A DNA stretch of 64,000 nucleotides from Tipula vernalis (Eukaryota > Arthropoda > Insecta > Diptera > Tipulidae): NCBI GenBank assembly GCA_958295665.1, contig OY282560.1, positions 188,452,561-188,516,560 on the forward strand. Direction: 5' to 3'. Of this stretch, positions 11,186 to 22,699 are shown piece after piece (the stretch's first letter is position 1; each line of letters begins with the position of its first letter). The position numbers and the translations under genes are program-made. The notes below the pieces were generated by a model that saw only the letters and a list, made by a program, of their open reading frames with translations, was not told the DNA's origin and searched no databases.

Positions 11186-11734
11186 ATGGCGGCGAATTCA
11201 CACGTACGCATAGGAAGAGAAAAGAGGAGGACGAAATTTGAGGGGAAATTTTCTTCTGAACCTCAATCTTTTCCACATAAGCTAAACGTCGTGGTGCGTG
11301 GTGAAACGGTATATCCGAAGTCAAATGAATATCCATCTCATAGTCGAACGGTTCTACCTCAATATCCTGTGGTACCATATAATTTGGCAGAGCTGCGAGC
11401 AAACGCTCACAACAAAATCACCAAGAGGCAAGAATACGAGAAGAATCGCCATGAGGATCATCAAAAATCAACGAAACGATTCAATGTTGAAGATTATGTG
11501 GTAATTCGAAACGTAGATACAGTCGTAGGATCAAATAAGAAGCTCATTCCAAAATACCGCGGTCCATATGTGGTTCATAAAGTTTTAGGAAATGATAGAT
11601 ACGTTATCCGAGACATTGAGGATTGTCAGCAGACACAACTTCCATACGATGGAGTTGTAGAAGCGAATAAAATGCGTCGGTCGATACCACCGTGCATGGC
11701 CGAAAGCTCAATTGATCAGTCAAGCGAATGCTGA
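11186..11734 (+). CDS. Open frame: LTR-derived start fused to integrase C-terminus
   Basis: 182 codons, ATG within the LTR (MAANSHVRIGREKR), then Ty3/gypsy Pol C-terminal sequence. It has a helical region (AHNKITKRQEYEKNRHEDHQ), the integrase SH3-like strand region VEDYVVIRNVD, and KYRGPYVVHKVLGNDRYVI ending LPYDGVVEANKMR. The catalytic core is absent. The frame has no stop from LTR to tail, because the internal deletion happens to be in frame. Whether it is expressed is unknown. Confidence 0.7.
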   Translation: MAANSHVRIGREKRRTKFEGKFSSEPQSFPHKLNVVVRGETVYPKSNEYPSHSRTVLPQYPVVPYNLAELRANAHNKITKRQEYEKNRHEDHQKSTKRFNVEDYVVIRNVDTVVGSNKKLIPKYRGPYVVHKVLGNDRYVIRDIEDCQQTQLPYDGVVEANKMRRSIPPCMAESSIDQSSEC

Positions 11735-11792
11735 ATTTCTAGGTTACTCCCATCGGTGATCGGGGTCGATCACTGAGTCAGATCGGCTGAGC

Positions 11793-12031
11793 TGTAAATT
11801 ACTAAATGGCGGCGAATTCACACGTACGCATAGGAAGAGAAGAAAGGAGGACGCCATGCTTTTCGAATCATTCTTTTGCTAGCATTTATGCTATGTGGAT
11901 AGATATTGAAAAAATAAAGAACAAAACCAATATACATACGAGTATATATAAGGCTTAAATAAAGTTTATTGCTAATTTCGAAATCAGCTGTTGTTTCAAT
12001 TGATAATTTGCAACATTCTGACGACTTTACA
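11793..12031 (+). repeat. 3' LTR of the deleted element
   Basis: Starts TGTAAATTACTAAATGG, ends TTTACA, 239 bp. It contains AATAAA signals near 11916 and 11958 and a TATATATA stretch near 11944. It is immediately followed by the CTAT target duplication. Confidence 0.85.
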
Positions 12032-12035
12032 CTAT

Positions 12036-12289
12036 AAAAAGTCAAAACTTCTAAATTAAAGAATAACTATAGATAAGCAGACATAAGTCTGCTTTAAAAA
12101 AACAGGGTTTAGTTTTAGAAGTAAGTTTTCTAGCAAATTGTAAGAAATTCGATTCTATCGATTTTTTATCGGTATGACAAATATTCTATAAGAAAATAAT
12201 TTCGTCCAATTCACAGTTCGAAATTGATACTGGTTACCCAGTTTCAATTTATAAAAAATTACAAATTGATATTCTGCGCAGTCCACAGC
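12036..12289. other. Non-coding AT-rich sequence
   Basis: Nothing recognisable. The minus-strand open frame at 12155-12337 overlaps the next inverted repeat and has no motif. Confidence 0.4.
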
Positions 12290-12485
12290 CAAATTTATAT
12301 TAATTAATTGAGGCAACATCAACAATTTTAATTTCACTTAATTTTGTAATTTTAAGGTATCGGTTATATTTAAAGGTATCGGTTGCAACGTATACTTTGA
12401 TTATCGAAACCGGTCGGTAAATAAAAATTAAAAATTAAGCGAAATTAAAATTGTTGTTGTTGCTTCAATTAATAATTTATAGTTT
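12290..12485. repeat. MITE-like inverted repeat
   Basis: Arms 12290-12357 and 12419-12483 are inverted copies (left TTGAGGCAACATCAACAATT, right AATTGTTGTTGTTGCTTCAA). A 60-bp centre carries GGTATCGGTT twice. This is consistent with a small foldback or MITE of about 195 bp. The target duplication was not resolved. Confidence 0.6.
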
Positions 12486-13084
12486 CAAATCAAAATATTT
12501 CTCTTTTCAAGAGTGCGAGATTATTCGCCTTTTAAAGTAGTGGTCGACATCTGGTGGATAATTTTAAAAATAGAGCCAAAAAGGGACAAAAACGTAAAGC
12601 AATAGAAAATTTTAAGCCTATTTAAATACTACTGAGACATTTGTAAAATGCGGTGATCCTGGCATCTACTGGAGGGGGAATAAAGTTGAGTAGTAAATAC
12701 TAGCTCCTAAACCTATTGGTAGCGTGCGCAGTAATGTGATATTCTGGTCATGTTTTAGGAAGTCGTGGGGTTATATACGGACTTGCGAAGGAAAACATGA
12801 TCAAGATTTGTACGTATACGTGCTGCCTCCTCGTGGCGATCACCAGTACCTGCTCTCCTAACAGCGGGCGAGATGCCAACGCTAAAGGCGCAAGCTTTTA
12901 TCGCTTGGAAGAAAACAAACGAATTTAAGGACAAACAGCAAATGCCGAATGATGAATGGCTGATATGTGGATCAGTTCTGAGTATGCGAACTCGAAGTAC
13001 CAGATATTGCTCGGTTTTAAGCTAGCCTTGCTAGGTTACCGGACTCTGGCGTGGCAGACACTAATATTTCCTGAATTATTTAAA
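12486..13084. other. Unassigned, possibly decayed LOA element upstream part
   Basis: GC content rises after 12,660 and short protein-like pieces appear, but no clear endonuclease motif can be read. It lies directly upstream of the LOA-like RT fragment and may be its degraded endonuclease region. Confidence 0.3.
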
Positions 13085-13374
13085 TATTCGCTTATTTCGG
13101 GAGTAACTTATGGCAAAGGAAGGAATGGTATTTGCAAAGAAAATAATGAGAGAGAGGGTGGAATGGGCATTAATGTCCCTCAAATCCTACAAATCGCCTG
13201 GAACTGATGGAATATTTCCGGTACACCTTCAAGAAGGAAAGGAAATAGTCAAAAGACCCTTATTTAAATTGCTTGCAGCCACTCTAAACTATAGCTATGT
13301 TACTCGGCAGTGGAGGAAAATAAAGGTGGTGTTTATACCGATTATGGGGTTGAAAACCTTCAGATGAAACAAAA
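13085..13374 (+). pseudogene. LOA-type non-LTR reverse transcriptase fragment
   Basis: Reads VEWALMSLKSYKSPGTDGIF, then NYSYVTRQWRKIKVVFIPIM. This is the N-terminal RT block of LOA/Bilbo-like elements (usual form SPGPDGIxPALLQ ... WR...FIPKPG). The same block occurs in the LOA element at 51.6 kb (FGPFKSPGG ... SWREVWVIFIPKTGK). It ends abruptly where Jockey-type sequence begins, so it was probably cut by that insertion. The catalytic core is absent. Confidence 0.75.
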
Positions 13375-13807
13375 TTCTATCGACCTAGACAGGAGCCTCT
13401 CACCTTTCCTGCTTATTCCAATCATGAACAGTAAACAATCAAATTTATTCTATTGTGCAATAAAACATAATAAAAATAAAAAGTGCAGTGTTAACAAAAA
13501 TTTCAATAAAACATTTTGTGCAAATTGGCTTTAGTTTGCGGGATCTAAAATAAAAGTGCAATATAAGCAATTGCACATACTAATTTCAATAAAGAAAACC
13601 ATACGTGAAATATAAAGCGCAGTGTAAATAGAAAGTGATTAAATGATGTAAGGTGTTAATGACCTAGATTGTAGCTCGCTTCAAATGACACAAATGGATC
13701 AAAATTCATCACAAAACTTATCATGTTATAACATATAACACGAAATGCAAACAAATGAAGATAAATGATTACTGGTTAGCGCTATAATATATAAATGATG
13801 TTATGTC

Positions 13808-14400
13808 ATGTTTGGGAGAGCTGTAGAAACAATCAATCCTTTACCTGTATTGTTAGCTGAAGATATCCAGTTTAAAAATACCGAAGTATACACATTGGTG
13901 ATTAGAGCCCTAACGGAGCAGATACCGAATTCCATTCGTTCCAACAAAAATGAACAAAATCTATCAGGTGGTCATATGAAACTTGCATCCATCAATTAGC
14001 ATTGAAGATTTAAAAAATGAGTTAACTAACCGGGGCCATGACGTTGTTAATATCTGCAGCATGAGGCAAATTGGAACGAAAAAGCCACTCCCACTCTTTA
14101 CAGTTGAGCTTCGAATGAGTGAATCAAATAAAGAAATACATTCGATAAGTGGACTGATGTATTCCGTTGTACAAATTGAAAAGCCACATGTCAAGCGTGA
14201 AATGGTTCAATGCACTATTTGTCAAAGATACGGACAAAAAAAATCTTATTGCAATCACAAACCCAGACGTGTGAAATGTACAGGTGAACATCTCACAAAT
14301 CAATGTGAAAAGAAACGAGGGGTACAGAGGTGAAATGCGTACTCGGTAATGGTAGCCATCCAGCCAACTATACAGAGGTTGCAGTGTGTATAAAGAAGTT
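13808..14400 (+). pseudogene. Jockey-type ORF1 (Gag-like, CCHC)
   Basis: Overlapping pieces 13808-13999 and 13983-14333 cover the PRE_C2HC-type region (ISIEDLKNELTNRGHDVVNI ... RQIGTKKPLPLFTVEL). Zinc-knuckle sequence follows (VQCTICQRYGQKKSYC, then KCTGEHLTNQC), and after a shift CVLGNGSHPANYTEVAVC. This layout is typical of Jockey-clade ORF1. Stops at 14331-14333 and frameshifts break it. Confidence 0.75.
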
Positions 14401-14689
14401 GAAACTAGTAGATTTCCCCCTCTCACCGAAAAAATAGTGGAGAATTCGCAGCCCACTACAAAACCGAATCCATCTTATCAGTCAGTTGGGACAAAGGACA
14501 AACTTCGGAAGGAAATCATACCAAAGAAAACTAATCAACGGACAATTCAAAAAATCATGAACAACTGTCCGAGCAGTCCTCTACACAGCGGTTGGAAATT
14601 ATGATGGAAAAATTAAAGACCAAAATGGATACTATCCTTAATCTTCGAACGACCATTGTCTCCAAATCATTCAATATCCAGAACCCTTA

Positions 14690-15240
14690 AATTAACAATC
14701 TTGAATGCCGCAACATGGATAAGAAGTTAAAAGCTTCTTGATAGAATAAGAAATTGATGTCATGCTAATATTCGAAATGCATAACACCAGCAAAAGTTTC
14801 TTAAAAATACCCAGATACACCATCTATGACACAAATCATCCTGATGGAACAGCTCATGGTGGCACTGCAGTTATAATCAAAAAAATAACTAAACACCATG
14901 AAGAAAGAACATCTACAAGCAACTACTGTAAAGTAAAAGAAGATTGGCTAGGTCTTATAGCCGTTTCGGCCATATACTGTCCACTAAAACATGCAATAAA
15001 AATGAAACAATTTGATAATTTTTATAGTCCTTTGCACCAACAGCGGGGATCAAGGTTGGTGGCAACGCAAGGATGAGAATTATTAAAATCAATTCAAAAA
15101 AATAATCTTCACCATGTGTATCAGTGAACCTACCTATTGGCCAAGTGATAGAAGAAAGATCCCAGACATCATAGATTTTTGCGTCACCAAAGGAATAGCA
15201 TATAAATATTAAAGCGATACCATGCTTGGACTTGTCATCG
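14690..15240 (+). pseudogene. Jockey-type apurinic-like endonuclease domain
   Basis: 14762-15076 reads IPRYTIYDTNHPDGTAHGGT and AVIIKKITKHHE. After a stop, the frame continues with SEPTYWPSDRRKIPDIIDFC, the conserved tail of Jockey-clade endonucleases (usually PTYWPSDPxKxPDLIDFFV). The catalytic His block is incomplete. The endonuclease would nick target DNA for target-primed reverse transcription. Confidence 0.75.
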
Positions 15241-15439
15241 GACAACTCGCTTGTCTTAATCAATTTGGGAACAAAGATAGTGAATACACATAAATAACCA
15301 ATGTTATGCAACAATAAAACTGACTGAACATCTCAATTAATGTATTCAGTCGGCAGCTTGGAAGTCTACAACATTACAAAATGAAAAAGAAAAGAAAGAG
15401 GAAGGTTCAAATGCTGTAAAGAAAATGATTAAGGAGAAA

Positions 15440-15880
15440 AGGAAGTTAAGGCAGCTATGGCAACGATATCGACTAGCGGGACGCTGAAACAACCACAACA
15501 GCAAATTCTGCCGATACGTAAACGTGACGGTAACTGGGCGAGAAATAACGAACAAAAGGTTGAAGTATTTGCAGACCATTTTGAAAGGGTACTTCAACCA
15601 TATTCGTCAGAATGTACAGATGACGAGGATTACAACATTCAAAACTACTTGGAAACACCATTGCAAATCACGAAGTTTTCTATGTTAAAAATAAGAACTG
15701 TGATACAGAGAGAGTTAAATCCGAAAAAGGCGATAGGATAAGATCGTATCACAGGAAAGTTTCACAAGTAATATTAATACCAATATAGACCTATAAGCTT
15801 GCTAACAATTATGTCTAAATTATTTAAAAAATTGCTACTTAAGCATCTAAAGCCTACAGTACCTGGAAATTAAATTAGAC
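15440..15880 (+). pseudogene. Jockey-type RT N-terminal fragment
   Basis: Pieces read ILPIRKRDGNWARNNEQKVE, FADHFERVLQP and LNPKKAIG, then near 15783 QYRPISLLTIMSKLFKKLLL, the RT block preceding the palm. The YADD box is not reached. A TAG at 15739 and further stops break the frame. Confidence 0.7.
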
Positions 15881-16979
15881 CCACCTTCTGAATTTGGTAT
15901 TTTTTTAAATTTATCAGAAACAAGTTGAACTACTGGTTGAACTAATACTTAACTTCGTTTTAATCAGGGACCCTTCGGTACCACTTGTGCCAGCGAATAT
16001 TGGGACACCCTATATAATACCAACATAAACTACTCGCATATAATACATTCACGATGATAAACACATTTTTTTTCTATTAAACCTATAAAAAGATAACACA
16101 GAGGCGAAAACAGTTTCCTATATGTGCGATTTTTTATACTATAAGGAAAACAAGAAAATTATAAGATAATCTGTGGATGGATGATAACGGAATATAAATA
16201 AATAATTCGTACAACTTACATTATCTAGATAAAAAATTCTATGTCATATCGAGAAGATGAAAAATAAAACAATAAAATATGAAATGTGTACAATTTGAAC
16301 ATCAAAACATAAGCATAATTTTGTTGTTGATATGTTTTCGTTTGTATAACATAAAAATCATTATCCTTCGACGAGATTCTGTGTTTATAGTATACAAAAT
16401 TGTACAGGGTGGTTTGGTTAGAGGAGTTAAAATTACTTTATTACGAAATCATTTTAAGTTACACCCAGTACGGAAATTCATTACATTACAATATAGGAAA
16501 ACTTGCTAGTACAAATGAACATAAACATAAATCTACCAACTTGGTTATTTTAGTTGCAAGATTCCAATTAGCATAATAGCAACGATAAATGAAAATTTTG
16601 TTTTTGTCAAATTATGGATTACTTATTATGCTAATATCTTAACGCCATTCATTATCATATTAAGTGTTTGATTAATGCCATCAAACTATATTCAGGACAT
16701 TTTTCATGACATCGAATTTTTGTAAACTGACTGCATATTTTCTTATTTTCTTTTCTTTGAAGTTTTATTTTATTGAATTCAAATTCTGCCATATTCATCT
16801 CAAACTATAGAATGTGAAAAAATTAAGTTTTCTTATTCGCAATTGGCGCTAGAATTGGGCATGGGCATAATCCATCGAAAACAAAACAAAAATTCAACCA
16901 CTGAGATTCCTAGCCATTTATAGTCAAGTGTTAGTGGTACACAACAACCAGCGAAATCCAGTATCATCGGTCACAAAAC
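15881..16979. other. AT-rich non-coding stretch
   Basis: No gene, repeat array or clear element end could be recognised. The 76-codon frame at 16279-16509 is AT-rich without motif. Confidence 0.4.
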
Positions 16980-17079
16980 AACCAGCCATAATGGATAACC
17001 AACTTGACGAGCAAGAGATACCAACAAAAAAAACAACTCAACTCGAGAGCAATTATAACATATAGTATACGGACAGTCC

Positions 17080-17815
17080 CGTAAGACGATGAAGTTTCTG
17101 GAAGTGAAGATGCTGTTTAAAGCTCTGTACACAGAATTCCCAAAAACGGTTAAGCAAATTTACAACCTTGCTCCACCAATTGAAAAATATCATACGTACG
17201 TCAACACTTGTTGAAGACATACTCCAGTACTTAAGCAATGAGCTACCACTGCCACCATTGCGCACGTGCAGCTAGAAGTTTACACCTCCAGGAGAAGACG
17301 GGGATACTAAAAATTACATACGTCAGCCAAAATACCAAAAGAGCAAAGCAGCAACTGTGCAAAGACAAGATTTTAAAATTAGGAAATTGTACAGAGAAAT
17401 GGCAAAGATGTTTTGAAGTACAAAACTGTGCAATTCACCATGCAATATCCATGCAGTGTGCTATCAATCAAATAATTGATAGGCACGAGGATCTTTGTGT
17501 CGAGCTCTAAGACGTTGACCATGACTGGTTAGAATATTTCGCGAGAAACATCATCTACCAGTGGCGTAGTATCCGAATTAAACTGAAACCGATTGGAATA
17601 TCCACATTTTATGGAGACTTTATATTCAAACATCTGATAGACTCAGACTCTCAGACTGATTTTCTCAGAAATATACATAAAATCAACTTTCAAAAAAATC
17701 ATATTAGTGAAGCAGCAGCCAAACTAATATGCAACATGGAGTCAACCGCTAATAATGCCAAATGGAGTCAACCGCAAAGACACGAATACAGCAAAGCCAA
17801 AAGTGCAAAACACGA
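17080..17815 (+). pseudogene. BEL/Pao Gag remnant
   Basis: Reads KFLEVKMLFKALYTEFPKTV near 17090. After 17,520 it reads IRIKLKPIGISTFYGDFIFK followed by HLIDSDSQ, matching the BEL Gag block that usually reads LPKIxLPxFSGDFxxWxxF. The 90-codon frame at 17238-17510 lies between them and may be part of the same Gag. Several stops are present. Confidence 0.5.
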
Positions 17816-18289
17816 GCTAAAATAACAATCGTAAACATGATAAAGAACACGAAAGCTACGCCACACTAAGTGTCCTGATAGGCAGAGAATACAAACAACT
17901 TTCATAACCGAAGAATCAATACAAAGATTGAAGCTTATGGGGCAGAAAGTACATGCAAAAATAGCTGGAGTTGGTAACCATAACATTGGGGAGGTAAAGA
18001 AAATAAACTGAGCCTCAAAATTCAAACTGTCAAAGCATTCCTAATTGAGTTGTTCAAAAACTAACGAAACTACTACCAGAACAACAGATGCAAACTGAAG
18101 ATTGAGAACATTTAAACAACCTAGACCATGCAGATTCATACCAAGTAATATTACCATTTAAGAGTGACGATCTCACATCAAGAAAAAAGCTACAGCATGA
18201 CTTCTTCATGGGGGAAACAACAAAATAGAAATATCCAGATGAAGAATGAGTATAGAAGCTTCATTGATGAAAAATACCAACTGGATCAT

Positions 18290-18680
18290 ATGATAGAAAT
18301 AAAAAATGATAATGCAGGTAAAAGTCACAGGAGAACTAGACGGATTCTGCGATATATCAGAAGATGGAAATGCTGCAGTAATTTACTACAAATTCAATAA
18401 TACAACCAATCAAAACAAAATAATTTTAGTACCTGCTAAAACAAAAGTTGCACCGTTAAAATCCAAAAAACCATCCTTTTATTGGAATTGTCTTGGGCTG
18501 TATTACTAACCGAATTAATCAGAGAAAGCAAACAAGCGTTGCAACAACGGAATATCAAAACAATTGCATGGAAGGATTCACTGATAACGTTAGCATGGAT
18601 TAGTGAATTAGGATTGTTGAAATTCAATCCGTATTATCCGAAGAAAATCCTACGGATTGTACATCGAGAGGTTTGAACCC
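18290..18680 (+). pseudogene. BEL/Pao RNase H-like remnant
   Basis: Two frames (18306-18509 and 18482-18676) give VTGELDGFCDISEDGNAAVI, then VPAKTKVAPLKSKK, then LSWAVLLTELIRES. WKDSLITLAWI corresponds to the usual WxDSxxxLxWI. The intact BEL copy has ELHGFCDASNQAYAAVVY and AAKTNVAPL at 27.6 kb, so identity is clear. The catalytic Asp in CDIS is kept. Confidence 0.75.
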
Positions 18681-19760
18681 TACCATAGTTTGGTAAATTA
18701 TTCGCTTTGGTGGAACAGACCAAGCTGAAAAAACCTCAGAAGATTCCAGAAACGGAAGTATGCGTGACATTGGTCACAACTAAATCGTCGCCAAGCTATA
18801 TACCAACCATGAAACTTCACGACCACTTGATTTTAGCCTTAAAGATAACACAACAATTTTCCTACATATAATATTTCACATTTTTGCAATAAAAGCTGTT
18901 CACTTAGAAGTTTAAACGCTTCAGCAAGTCGTGGTCATTGTTTGGATTCCTACAACGGTTGAGACTAAAACTTTAAAGGGTTGAAGCCCCTTATTACTTA
19001 CGAGCAATTTTGGAAGTTCTGGACTATTACTAAATGAAATAAAAGAAACCAAATATAGCAAAAGGAGACCAATTATACTCATTAAAGATGACAATCTACC
19101 TATAGGAAATTGGCCTGTAGAAAACCCAAACAGACACAGAAACAACGATATCACAAAAAAACGTAAACGAATGACAATCGCCTCTCGGCAATTAGACAGC
19201 TTATGGCCGAATAGATCGCTTATAATACCAGCACAAACGGAGACGTTTAAATAGTGCGAGGCAATTGTTTCGCAAATAAAATCACTCCGTGTCGAATTAA
19301 ACGAACAAAACGTGGTACAATTGCCAAGAACTATTCGAGGTACAGGATCAAAGATATAAAAAAACTTACAAGGAAACCGTAGAAAAATTAAATGCGAACT
19401 AGCAGCAACACAAGGAGTTATTACAAAACCAGATGTCCATATTAGGGTCAACTAACAACATTATGAAATACAGCCATGAGGAAACAATTGAGATATACAA
19501 CCGAATTCTAATAACCATAATTTTCTATGAGGAATTTACCGATCTTAGTATAAACACTATGTGCAGAAAATGTTGAAACTGCGAAAGCCCCATCACAGAA
19601 GCCCATCAAGGCATACTCGATCCGTTGATCTTAACCAAACTCCAACTTTAGGAATAGATCATGCAATTCGTTCCTAACTTAAAACTACGTCAGGGTATAC
19701 CATACCGAAGTGAGAATATAGCCACCATCTATAAAATTTAAATACCATGAATTATCAACG
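18681..19760 (+). pseudogene. BEL/Pao integrase and downstream remnant
   Basis: Scattered BEL-like pieces, notably FAIKAVHLEV near 18887 (integrase core strand, usually T-K-A-I-H-L-E) and PVILIKDDNLP-like text near 19070, typical of the BEL Pol C-terminus. Everything is broken by stops. An env-like gene cannot be shown. Confidence 0.45.
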
Positions 19761-20367
19761 TATATCCGACCTTTTAAATATCCCATTATGACCAAATATT
19801 ATGAGTTTAAATCCGGCCAGTTGAAACTTCTATTATAACATTCCGGAAAGCTGTTCAAAATTTGTACATACCAAAACTCCGCTTAGCGGAATTGATTGAT
19901 TCCCAGGATATTCGAATGGCTTTTTATTCCGTCCAGTATCTCATTTTGTATTTTAACTTATTTGAGTGTTTTATTACAACAAAAATTACAGTATTGCCTT
20001 TTACTAACATAAAACGAGGTGGTTGGTTTGAAAATTTAAAAGACATATGATTTTTGAATTCAAAGTGAGTCGCATTTTAAACGGAACACATTGTAATGTT
20101 GCCAAAGGATTAGGTAAAGTGGGTAAATTTGCTGCTCGAACGATTTGCCACTTGAGGTGCCTAATAAAAAATTTGTTCCACATTTTGACAGGGAAGAAAT
20201 GTAATGGTAAAATTAGCGGTGATGTGGATAGGGGCGCAAAAATAAATTTTGCCTATGACGCCAAAATATCTAGGGATGGTCTTGCTCATCCTCACTATAT
20301 TTCATGGAAACGATGGCCGCAATTTTGAAATTAACGTAAATCTAATTCCAACTCAACCTAATCTCAA
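19761..20367. other. Non-coding, no recognised feature
   Basis: Two open frames (19862-20050, 20047-20328) show no family motif and no supporting context. I do not call them genes. Confidence 0.35.
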
Positions 20368-20799
20368 TCCCGTTCATGTCTGTGAAGTTAGCCCGAAAAT
20401 TATCCCAGAAAAGTGTGTTGGGAACACTATTATATAATGATACAACAATATCACGATATTTTACTTGTCATCCAAGAAAAATATATCTATCCTGACATTA
20501 TTTAGTGTCAGCCCGCAAAAAAAACTATCATGCCATTTTTATGTCATCCCGAAAAAACTGTCATGACAGTATTTATCCCGAAAAATTATTTTTACAAGAT
20601 ATATGAGTTAATAACGTGTAAAAATATTTTTTGGGATAAATTTATACGAGTATTTTTTGTGTTTTCTAGCCAATAGCTGCACATTTTCAATACGGAAAGC
20701 GGAGCTACAGTCAAACATAATTGGTGCAAGAAACCATCACAAGAATTGGTGCAAGAAACCATCACAGGACAAGTATAAGAATTCTAGATTCCACTAGAA

Positions 20800-21263
20800 T
20801 TATTAAAACTCATACAAGATGTCAATTAACGAGTACGGCTTAATGTAAGTCCTGTAGGCCTTGGATACAGTTTACCTATGGCAACAGTAAAAAAAAATTG
20901 TAAGACAGATATAGTCGGCTTGGTATAGGTTTCGTAGGCCATGGATACAGCTTGTCTATGGTCACAGTAAAAAAAATTTTACTAGCCGTTAGGCAGATAT
21001 AGTCCCTTGAAGTCATACAAGATATTAATTAAAGAGCACGGCTTGGTATAGGTTTTGTAGGCCATGGATACAGATTGCCTATGGCCCCAGTAAAAAAAAA
21101 TTATATTAGCCGTTAGGCAGATATAGTCCCTTGAAGTCATACAAGATATTAATTAACGAGCCCGGCTTGGTATAGGTTTTTTAGGCCATGGATACAGCTT
21201 GCTGATGGCCATAGTAAAAAACAATTGTATTAGCCGTTAGGCAGATATAGTCCCTTGGAGTCA
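20800..21263 (+). repeat. FB-I left tandem array (123-124-bp monomers)
   Basis: The anchor CGGCTT occurs at 20836, 20916, 21039 and 21163, giving steps of 80, 123 and 124 bp (the first step reflects an internal deletion). Each unit carries a GTAGGCCATGGATACAGCTT-like block, then CAGTAAAAAA, AGCCGTTAGGCAGATATAGT and CATACAAGATATTAATTAA. Confidence 0.88.
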
Positions 21264-21769
21264 TGCGTGTGACATGCTCGGTCTGACTTGCTGGCTGTTA
21301 AACGATCGGATTTACATCTACAGTTGTCGACTGAGTGATAAACGATCGAAAGTGGATCACATTTAAATTTATTTCCTACAAGAGAGAAGTGTGGCGTTAT
21401 TATTTTAATCGGGAGGGCGAGTTTAGTCCAATATAGTTCTCCATTGTCTTTTATTTATTCGTGTTTTCATTTTATTTAATTTATCTTGTTCGACTTGCCA
21501 CTTACAATTTTTCTGATTAGTATAATTATCATTAGATTTAGTAAAACCACACGATGATTATAACAGGAATAATTATTATCGCAAAATTCTTTATCGCTCT
21601 ATTCATTTAGTAAAATATTTAATATTTTACTTTTCAATCCGACTACATGAGACTGCGCTTTAAAAAAGTTGTCAAAGATTGATAGTTGCCTTCGATATAG
21701 CTCAAAAAATGATTGAGACGGTGGTTGAAGCTTGTCAAAGCAGTCCTGTCAGTCCTGCAGTCAAAGCAA

Positions 21770-22337
21770 GCTGTATCAATGGTCTACAAAACCTATACCA
21801 AGCCGTGCTCGTTAAATGATATCTTATATGACTTCAAGGGACTATATCTGCCTAACGGCTAATACAATTTTTTTATTGTGGCCATAAGCAAGCTGTATCT
21901 ATGGCTTACAAAACCTATACCAAGCCGTGCTCGTTAAATGATATCTTATATGACTTCAAGGTACTATATCTGCCTAACAGCTAATACAATTTTTTTTTAC
22001 TGTGGCCATAAGCAAGCTGTATCCATGGCCTACAAAACCTATACCAAGCCGTGCTCGTTAATTAATATCTTGTATGACTTCAAGGGACTATATCTGCCTA
22101 ATGGCTAATACAATTTTTTTTTACTGTGGCCATAAGCAAGCTGCATCCATGGCCTACAAAACCTATACCAAGCCGTGCTCGTTAATTGATATGTTATATG
22201 ACTTTAAGGGACTATATCTGCCTAACGGCTAATACAATATTTTTTACTGTGGCCATAAGCAAGCGGTGTCTATGGCCTACAAAACCTACACCAAGCCGTG
22301 CTCGTTAATGAATATCTTATATGACTTCTAGGGACTA
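21770..22337 (-). repeat. FB-I right tandem array (inverted monomers)
   Basis: Reverse complements of the left monomers. The anchor AGCCG occurs at 21801, 21923, 22047, 22171 and 22294, so steps are 122-124 bp. The array ends about 350 bp inside the element tip. Confidence 0.88.
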
Positions 22338-22699
22338 GTAGTTTATGCTTTGTGCAACTTCATAATACTTTATAGAATAATTTGTATAAGTGAATATTGT
22401 AATGGTAACTCAGTGTGGATTATTGTCTACCAATTTATTTATAAAATACTTAAAACAATGAATTTATTTATAATATATTTTACGTACCTAATAGTGTTTT
22501 TATTAAACACATACAAACAAGTATTTTATGATTTTTTTTTACTTTCCATACTCAATTTCTACGACATATTATATAAATATATTAAGTTTCGTTATAGTTT
22601 TCATAATGCGCTAGTTATAATATATTATTATTACCATATTTAACTATAATCGTATTCTGGGATTTTTTTCCGGGCTAATTTCACAGAGGTATCCCGTTC

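Larger units (their letters stand above)
11173..12031 (+). mobile_element. Internally deleted Ty3/gypsy-type LTR element
   Basis: Starts TGTAAACCACTAAATGGCGG and ends ...GACTTTACA (TG...CA), flanked by CTAT at 11169-11172 and 12032-12035, an exact 4-bp target duplication. The first ~60 bp match the start of the right LTR (11793 onward). The left LTR is then joined directly to the integrase C-terminal region, so most of the element is missing although both outer ends are intact. Total length is 859 bp. Confidence 0.88.
13375..15880 (+). mobile_element. Jockey-type non-LTR retrotransposon, decayed
   Basis: ORF1 (Gag-like with zinc knuckles), endonuclease and RT fragments occur in the expected order on the plus strand. 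The 5' side (13375-13800) is AT-rich leader-like sequence. The 3' end is missing: RT breaks off after the YRPISLL block and no poly(A) is seen. All frames are interrupted. Confidence 0.75.
16980..19760 (+). mobile_element. Old BEL/Pao retrotransposon remnant
   Basis: Gag-like, RNase H-like and integrase-like fragments of BEL/Pao type lie in order on the plus strand, with most of protease and RT missing and no intact LTR recognised. It is more decayed than the BEL/Pao copy at 24.8-31.8 kb and from a different lineage, since shared blocks differ in many residues. Confidence 0.65.
20376..22691. mobile_element. Foldback element FB-I
   Basis: Flanked by an exact 8-bp target duplication TCCCGTTC (20368-20375 and 22692-22699). 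The left end reads ATGTCTGTGAAGTTAGCCCG and the right end, inverted, TACCTCTGTGAAATTAGCCC. CCCGAAAA motifs recur just inside. The body holds four direct 80-124-bp monomers on the left and five inverted monomers on the right around a ~500-bp unique centre. No transposase is visible, so it is non-autonomous. The left tip matches the left tip of FB-III at 21 of 24 bases. Confidence 0.88.

Noticed and set aside
20047..20328. 93-codon frame upstream of FB-I
   Set aside because: Contains some protein-like composition but no family motif and overlaps other frames. Not enough to call a gene.
22350..22643. 97-codon hydrophobic frame at the right edge of FB-I
   Set aside because: Composition of AT-rich non-coding DNA (Ile/Tyr/Phe/Leu), inside a transposon end, no motif.
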